NCBI RefSeq assembly: GCF_021502575.1 | Contig: NZ_JAKFGN010000002.1 | Location: 1,426,001 to 1,490,000 of the forward strand | Reading direction: 5' to 3' | Origin: Bradyrhizobium sp. G127 | GTDB taxonomy: Bacteria; Pseudomonadota; Alphaproteobacteria; Rhizobiales; Xanthobacteraceae | DNA length: 64,000 nucleotides | Shown: piece after piece, positions 60,201-64,000 of the stretch | How the letters are laid out: each line of letters starts with the position of its first letter | Position numbering within the stretch: the first letter of the stretch is position 1 | Made by a program: the position numbers and the translations under genes | The notes under the pieces: generated by a model | Database searches by the model: none | What the model was told of the DNA's origin: nothing | What the model saw: the letters and a program-made list of their open reading frames with translations, nothing else

Positions 60201-60691
60201 CGCTGGTGATCCTTTCGCCTTATGCAGCACAGGTCAAATGGCTCAAGCGTTTGCTTCATCAACAGGTCAGGAAAGACAAGACCTTGTTCGGCTTCGCCAG
60301 TCCGCGCAGCAACGGAGAGTTTATCTTTACGAGCGACAGCTTCCAGGGCGGCGAGGCCGACGTCGTCATCGCCAGTCTCACGCGTAACAATGTCATGGTG
60401 GGATCGCGTGCGTTGGGATTCGTCAAGAGTTCACAACGCATGAATGTGCTGCTCAGCCGCGCCAGGCAAAAGCTAGTTCTTGCCACCAGCCAACACTTCA
60501 TTCGCGACGTGGTCGAGGGAATAGATCCCGACGGCAACAAAGATGAGCTCGAGTTCCTTCGCAGGATGCTGAAGGAGCTCGCGACGCTCGCGAAAACTGA
60601 ATACGATCTGGTCAGGAAAGACGCGCCCGTCGTCAAGGTCAAGGGAGCTTCCATCATCACGGTCGATGAGAATGGGAGATTCCCCGCGTGA
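57218..60691 (+). CDS. Pseudokinase-SF1 helicase fusion, MkoA-like (Mokosh type I)
   Basis: A 1157-aa two-part protein. Residues about 30-260 resemble a protein kinase: a lysine segment YLLRLFKK (51-58), DAGIVHGAVSEHAIF (154-168) in the place of the HRD loop, and FRLGGYE (177-183) in place of DFG. The catalytic Asp residues are absent, so it should be a pseudokinase. Residues about 600-1100 are a Upf1/COG1112-type SF1 helicase: Walker A GPPGVGKT (622-629), motif II VIVEEAA (774-780), GDHNQLSPF (801-809), QSRMHP (899-904), DSFQGGEADVVI (1040-1051), MNVLLSRAR (1075-1083). A middle region (270-590) is unassigned. GTGA overlap couples it to the PLD gene. Start ATG 57218 or 57233; neither has a strong ribosome-binding site. 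Confidence 0.85.
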   Translation: MDYGSMARVPTHGKSTLDARFSFADSGFVGGSEGWHSQLRFATGIADGEHYLLRLFKKTGTALDEDLKRLITHGLRRVRRVLSSRRARQLLVEIIEIVEDQDEIGILMVDPGSPICGSSHRVRARESRLLTPTGRKAFWRNIVRVAEGLALCHDAGIVHGAVSEHAIFSHNDEKEDFRLGGYEACVHLADGDMMGGAGHLVRPSGTVSFRRDWSDLGQAASRILGVTEDGGGPSLLSIERRMLNRLANPPHYQLFDGNIVLSELAEVVADLDRSGSSAEGELVLYPSAQVIQSDLPALTSGTVRADDRDAVLRFVDEDLSGPSVRTVVVDQAYVRVVTDLAAYGVKVVDDCVGMIQNANKRRPDDYIYDATEVSHRLHLARTRKGAEERVRKLGPGAKPWIDTSGDSRAAQRADDVPTWYALILLEAFTWLREQFRIYPVEVLHPPSDGDTDLAWIASREDDARDIRRKMMGLRPAYDALGRELKYDDGKPNWTLSRLDALAGDRERLPELSYEGTGGIVDGRLAFTFATSEAVVPGQTLYLRPRRDSGFERAIRRRLQNIVAARTNIELLRAIDDPAQVALDDVLRDIAAPGKTPPQDMDASKKTAWDAILAGKSINVVVGPPGVGKTFLISHLVRGILEKTPDARLLVSAQNHETLIQMEDELKKTLAGGTTIVVRVERTRLTDEVSPLRASSIGLLQSVSAAGHAAEGAMVNQRYQIKQSLQPDVSEAAIAERVFRDTDNLLLRSSDVTLATTSSHIIEEMIADGDQFDWVIVEEAARANGAELIGALLLGNRRIMVGDHNQLSPFDAAQRQKFYDAERAEELLRGAKQQLETIPDLPSEIYEALDTIKSNALLQKEVLATAARLEEPFRSIAEREEQREKDTGRSSTIVNTLLEQSRMHPAIGDLVSNTFYKKNLVPSDRVKHRALTVTSAAPHLAAPIVLLDFPPLSLTKKRNFEVKVERSYRNELEAHALIAALKGLRPVVGKDGSRPTLVILSPYAAQVKWLKRLLHQQVRKDKTLFGFASPRSNGEFIFTSDSFQGGEADVVIASLTRNNVMVGSRALGFVKSSQRMNVLLSRARQKLVLATSQHFIRDVVEGIDPDGNKDELEFLRRMLKELATLAKTEYDLVRKDAPVVKVKGASIITVDENGRFPA

Positions 60692-62427
60692 AAATCTACC
60701 TTCCGGCCTGGCACTATCGTGCGCGCGCCATCGTCCAGCGCACTTGGGGATGGAGCCCGATCGAGGAAATGATCTTGCTGGCGCTCGATCGCGCGCCGGA
60801 TACGATTGAGGGTGTTGCCAAGTCGCTCAGAATTCCTGTCCAAGTCGCTGGCTCGACCATCGCGCGGTTGATGCAATTTGGCCTGGTCGAGCTTCGCCTG
60901 TCACCCGTTCCCCAGCTGGCAACAAGCAGTGTCGGTCGCGACTTCATCCGGCTCGGAGGCGCTTTGCCAGAGCGAACCGAAGATCGCGAGATTCACATCA
61001 GTCTCGTGCTGGAGAAAGTCGGACACTCCGTCTTTCGCAACCGCGACGTCGAAACCGCCCCACTCAATCGATTTGTCCACACGGATCACAAGGTCAACTT
61101 CCCACCGGGACCTGATGAGACCGATGACACAATGGCCGCGCGGGTCACCCAGTTCGTGGCCGGCATGCTGCGCCCCGGCGAATGGCTGCGCGGTGTGCAG
61201 ACGATCAATTCGGTCCTCGAAAGAAAATACCTTGCCATCGATCTCAACGACGTCAAGAACGGTTTGCTCCCCGAGGGAGCCAGTCAGGACTTGATCGGAG
61301 CCCTTCAGGCAACGATCAAGACCGGCGTTCTTCCCGAGGCCAGCGATCCTCAGCAAAGCCGGTCACCGACCATCGATACCATGATGTCGGACGACCAATT
61401 GATTGTTGGCGGCGACCAACACCTGGAACGCTTCGAACACATCGTCGATCAGGCCGAAGAAGATGTCTTTGTACTGTCGACCTTTATCACGCCGCACGAC
61501 GGCAAGTACACGGATCGCCACGAACGTGTCCGCGCGGCGCTCGAGCGGGCATGCCTGCGTGGCGTGCGCTGCCACCTGTTCTATGGCACGGCGCTGGACG
61601 CCGAGAGAAGAAATGCCATTGCGATGCAGGAGCTCAATGTCCGGCTCTCCTCGGTACGGCGCGCGCGTGGCCTCGTGCTTGCGCAGCGAGACTCGGTTCG
61701 AAGTCATGTGAAATGTCTTGCCGCAGATGATGGCCGAGGAGGTGCTGTGGTCGTGCTCGGCTCCTCCAACTGGCTGTCGTCCCCTTTTTCAGCCGTTGAG
61801 CTGTCTGCCGAACTCACCGAAAATCACGCGGCTGCGGCCGGCTTGGACCTTCTGCGTTCGATTATCTCGCCTCTTTCCAGCGCCAGTCGTTCGGTTGAAA
61901 CGCTTCAGTTCATGGCGTCGGACTTGAGGCGCACCCGAAGCTCCTTGTCACTCAGGACCGAGACCGGCCAGAGTATCCCGATACGGATGACGATCCTTCA
62001 AGCCGACGACCATGAGCGAGTGCTCCGATGGGTCGCGCACGAGGCCGATGAACGGTTCGTCTGCTGCAGCAATAAGGTTGGAGCCACCATGGTACCCGGG
62101 CTGTTCAACCCGGCCGAAATCGCGGGCCGCCGCCTCGGCGACGTCCGTGTTTATTATTCGCGTTCGTCGGGACCCATTAAGCGGCGGCACGTCAAAGCCC
62201 ATCGCGACCGACTAAATGGGGTCGTTGATCTGATTGCCGTGGAGGATCCGCAAGTTCACGCGAAATTCCTCTTGTGGGGCAACGATCATGCCGTGGTGAG
62301 TACGATGAATTGGGGCTCTCAATCGGGTTCGCCCGATAATCCCCTCGACGAGATTGGGCTGCATCTGGAGGGATCGGGGCTGGCTACGTCGCTCTTGGCC
62401 AAGTTCGAAAAACAGCTCGAGGATTGA
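60688..62427 (+). CDS. PLD-superfamily nuclease, MkoB-like (Mokosh type I)
   Basis: A 579-aa protein beginning with GTG overlapping the helicase stop. Residues about 24-75 form a winged helix (PDTIEGVAKSLRIP, then VAGSTIARLMQFGLVELR). The C-terminal half holds two PLD (HxK) motifs: SHVKCLAADD (about 339-348) with GSSN at 358-361, and QVHAKFLLWGNDH (522-534) with STMNWGS at 538-544, which together should make one nuclease active site. No signal peptide is seen, so this is a cytoplasmic nuclease and not a secreted phospholipase. It is translationally linked to the helicase gene. Confidence 0.87.
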   Translation: MKIYLPAWHYRARAIVQRTWGWSPIEEMILLALDRAPDTIEGVAKSLRIPVQVAGSTIARLMQFGLVELRLSPVPQLATSSVGRDFIRLGGALPERTEDREIHISLVLEKVGHSVFRNRDVETAPLNRFVHTDHKVNFPPGPDETDDTMAARVTQFVAGMLRPGEWLRGVQTINSVLERKYLAIDLNDVKNGLLPEGASQDLIGALQATIKTGVLPEASDPQQSRSPTIDTMMSDDQLIVGGDQHLERFEHIVDQAEEDVFVLSTFITPHDGKYTDRHERVRAALERACLRGVRCHLFYGTALDAERRNAIAMQELNVRLSSVRRARGLVLAQRDSVRSHVKCLAADDGRGGAVVVLGSSNWLSSPFSAVELSAELTENHAAAAGLDLLRSIISPLSSASRSVETLQFMASDLRRTRSSLSLRTETGQSIPIRMTILQADDHERVLRWVAHEADERFVCCSNKVGATMVPGLFNPAEIAGRRLGDVRVYYSRSSGPIKRRHVKAHRDRLNGVVDLIAVEDPQVHAKFLLWGNDHAVVSTMNWGSQSGSPDNPLDEIGLHLEGSGLATSLLAKFEKQLED

Positions 62428-62590
62428 TCCTTCCGGACCATATCAGTCTAGAAATTCTGCCATCGAAATATTCGGCAGTGGTCAAATTGCGCTGAGGTGA
62501 AGCCCCTACAGCGAGCGCCTGAGCAATTTACCCCTGCAACGCGTCGCCTGTTCTGCGACAACAATACCGCTTCGCAACACGGTGAGCTAC

Positions 62591-63490
62591 TTAAGCGGCA
62601 GACCGATTGGAATCAGAGATTTTCTGAAACTCTGCGAGCAGCTCCGGAAAGCTCTGGGCGAGGTATCGCACCACACGGGCGTTTTCGATTAATCTATTCA
62701 AATAGCCGGTTGCTACCACCAAATCGAGGTGGTCAGTTCCGTATGACTGCTCCACGAGCCGAAATTCGCGGTCAAGATTTGCGGACTCCTGCTCCATCAG
62801 CGCCACCTGATCGTCGGTTAATCCTTCAATGTGTTTGGGCTTAGCTGCATCGACCAGCAAAGCCTGCGGCGTGGCTCCTAACAATGACTTCGCGTACGTG
62901 ATCGAATACTTGTTCATTGCCACCATCAATTGCGCCGCTTCGATTTGGCGCATCGGCAACATCTTTTTGAGTTCGGCGAATGTCGAGATAGGGACATGCT
63001 TATCCTTGAGCATCTCTACCGTCTCGGCACATATTCCTTCCAGGAGACGCTTCTTTAGACGGACATGAGCAACATTCACGTTTAGAACCTTAGCAATCCG
63101 TTCTTCCGGCACCCCGCGCTTGATCGCCGCGAGTATCATGTTGCGTTCTTGAATGATCGCAATTCGGCTTACCCTTTTATTGTAGGTAAAAGCCTCGTCA
63201 TCTGTCGCAATGATGCACGTAACTTCCGTCCATCCTTGCTCCTGGAGAACCGACAATCTTAGGTGCCCATCAAGCAGCAGATATTTGCCCTTCTCACTCC
63301 TATCGCGCGCTACAACAGGAGGCTCAACGATTCCGATCTCGCGGATGGATGACTGAATCTGCGAATACTTTGGAGTTTTCTTGACCGCTCCACTAACCAG
63401 ACGAAGCGGTTGAATCGCGCTAATCTCGATAACAACGCTCTCTCGCTCGAACGCCATTGCTACCGGTCGTTTTTCAAGCTTTCTGGACAT
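62591..63490 (-). CDS. ParB/RepB-like partition-type DNA-binding protein
   Basis: A 299-aa protein. The N-terminal ParB/Srx nuclease-like domain has SIREIGIVEPPVVARDRSEK then YLLLDGHLRLSVLQEQGW (about residues 48-85). A helix-turn-helix follows (GVPEERIAKVLNVNVAHVRL, about 125-144), then a RepB-like C-terminal region. ATG 63490 overlaps the stop of the upstream ParB-like gene by one base. Such pairs occur in integrative elements. No ParA gene is visible in the window. It is convergent with the helicase-nuclease pair. Confidence 0.85.
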   Translation of the reverse strand: MSRKLEKRPVAMAFERESVVIEISAIQPLRLVSGAVKKTPKYSQIQSSIREIGIVEPPVVARDRSEKGKYLLLDGHLRLSVLQEQGWTEVTCIIATDDEAFTYNKRVSRIAIIQERNMILAAIKRGVPEERIAKVLNVNVAHVRLKKRLLEGICAETVEMLKDKHVPISTFAELKKMLPMRQIEAAQLMVAMNKYSITYAKSLLGATPQALLVDAAKPKHIEGLTDDQVALMEQESANLDREFRLVEQSYGTDHLDLVVATGYLNRLIENARVVRYLAQSFPELLAEFQKISDSNRSAA

Positions 63491-64000
63491 CAAGCCACAT
63501 CTCCTCGTTCCATGCGACTCATGAGTTTCTTTGGCATCGAATCTAGTTTTTCGGCCTTCAGAAGCGATATGAATTTTTCGTCGCCAAATAACTCACGCAT
63601 TGCATGTGCAATGAAAATCAGGCGATTGCGCGTAGCGTCCGCCTTACGGATAAGAAGCCGCTTTCGATCAGTATCTTCGCGATAGACCCTGACGAGCGAA
63701 CGGGTTGAAAGCTTTTGCCCGCCCTTTTTGGGCTCGGCGTCAAATCTGCGACCCCGGCGACGCCTGTTTTCAACAAGCCGTTTGACAATCATAAGCTTTC
63801 GACCGCGAAGAAGGTTCTTTTCATAAGCCTGCTGAAGAGCTTCCTGCACGCCGACGTCATCTGCTTCAGCTATCTCAACAGCAACGCTTACAGGGATATG
63901 TCCAGATTCCACGGCGCGCAAAAGACGTTGCTCACCTTGAGCAAGAAGCCGACCAACACCGCGAACGTATTCGAATGACAGGCCGGTTTTCTTGGCAATC
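63490..64000 (-). CDS. ParB/RepB-like protein, partial (runs off the right window edge)
   Basis: The open frame extends without a stop to position 64000, so the gene's 5' part lies outside the window. The visible 169 residues include IAKKTGLSFEYVRGVGRLLA, the end of a ParB helix-turn-helix, then ESGHIPVSVAVEIAEADD and a basic C-terminal stretch RRRRGRRF. The internal TTG at 63921 is not needed as a start. It is the upstream partner of the ParB-like gene at 62591-63490 and a likely paralogue with a different C-terminus. Confidence 0.85.
   Translation of the reverse strand, partial: IAKKTGLSFEYVRGVGRLLAQGEQRLLRAVESGHIPVSVAVEIAEADDVGVQEALQQAYEKNLLRGRKLMIVKRLVENRRRRGRRFDAEPKKGGQKLSTRSLVRVYREDTDRKRLLIRKADATRNRLIFIAHAMRELFGDEKFISLLKAEKLDSMPKKLMSRMERGDVA

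Noticed and set aside
57218-62427. Assignment of the helicase-PLD pair to DISARM
   Set aside because: DISARM uses a different helicase (DrmA), a DUF1998 protein and often a methyltransferase next to the PLD gene; none of those partners is here, and the kinase-like domain fits Mokosh better.
1-64000. CRISPR array or tRNA/rRNA genes
   Set aside because: No regular 24-40 bp repeats with unique spacers and no cloverleaf-like or rRNA-like stretch was noticed. The 21-bp periodic repeats are contiguous, without spacers.

Overview
The window looks like a chromosome segment of a Bradyrhizobium / Rhodopseudomonas / Afipia-type alphaproteobacterium (Nitrobacteraceae). This is inferred from the nosRZDFYLX gene order with an ApbE-type nosX, the repeated branched-chain-amino-acid-type (HAAT) ABC transporters beside CoA-dependent catabolic genes, the DUF3489-DUF2924-serine recombinase cassette, and overall codon use. 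It is not proven from the sequence alone. No rRNA, tRNA or CRISPR array was seen.

Region 1 (about 0.45-17.9 kb, nearly all minus strand) is a carboxylic-acid catabolic island. It has a TetR regulator, a HAAT substrate-binding protein, an MDR-type reductase, an AMP-forming acyl-CoA ligase, an acyl-CoA dehydrogenase, two crotonase-fold proteins, an SDR, an AMACR-like CaiB/BaiF protein, a two-part MaoC-type dehydratase, an MBL-fold hydrolase, the LivGFHM transporter parts, a SnoaL-like protein and a nitronate monooxygenase-like flavoprotein. Two almost identical palindromic sites, one ahead of the binding-protein gene and one ahead of the beta-oxidation genes, point to a small TetR regulon. The substrate is unknown. 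Gene remnants (acyl-CoA dehydrogenase, SDR) lie inside the cluster.

Region 2 (18.0-31.2 kb) holds the nitrous oxide reductase cluster nosRZDFYLX with a downstream cytochrome c. Divergent from nosR is a ferritin-like protein gene, followed by a ferredoxin gene and a DUF2249 gene whose start is preceded by an NsrR-like palindrome. Broken genes border the region on both sides: IS3-type transposase and aromatic-monooxygenase fragments on the left, and DUF2924, pirin and isochorismatase fragments on the right.

Region 3 (31.3-47.1 kb) is a second catabolic island. It encodes fumarylacetoacetase, two RidA proteins, an NDP-forming acyl-CoA synthetase with a shortened ATP-grasp part, a 3-hydroxyacyl-CoA dehydrogenase, an IclR regulator with matching palindromes, a quinone-oxidoreductase-like MDR, a LysR regulator, a complete HAAT transporter, and an electron-transfer set (ferredoxin, ferredoxin-NADP reductase, CCG-type Fe-S protein).

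Region 4 (47.2-64.0 kb) is a mobile and defence island. It contains an ISNCY-type insertion sequence whose transposase carries an in-frame amber stop, an unrecognised gene, a ParB-fused DNA methyltransferase, DUF5681 and terminase large-subunit genes without other phage genes, an XRE regulator with twin operators, and the DUF3489-DUF2924-recombinase cassette. Next comes a translationally coupled pair: a 1157-aa pseudokinase/SF1-helicase and a 579-aa PLD-nuclease. This pair has the domain plan of a Mokosh type I anti-phage system and is the best candidate for the interesting system here. Two ParB/RepB-like genes close the window, the last running off the right edge.
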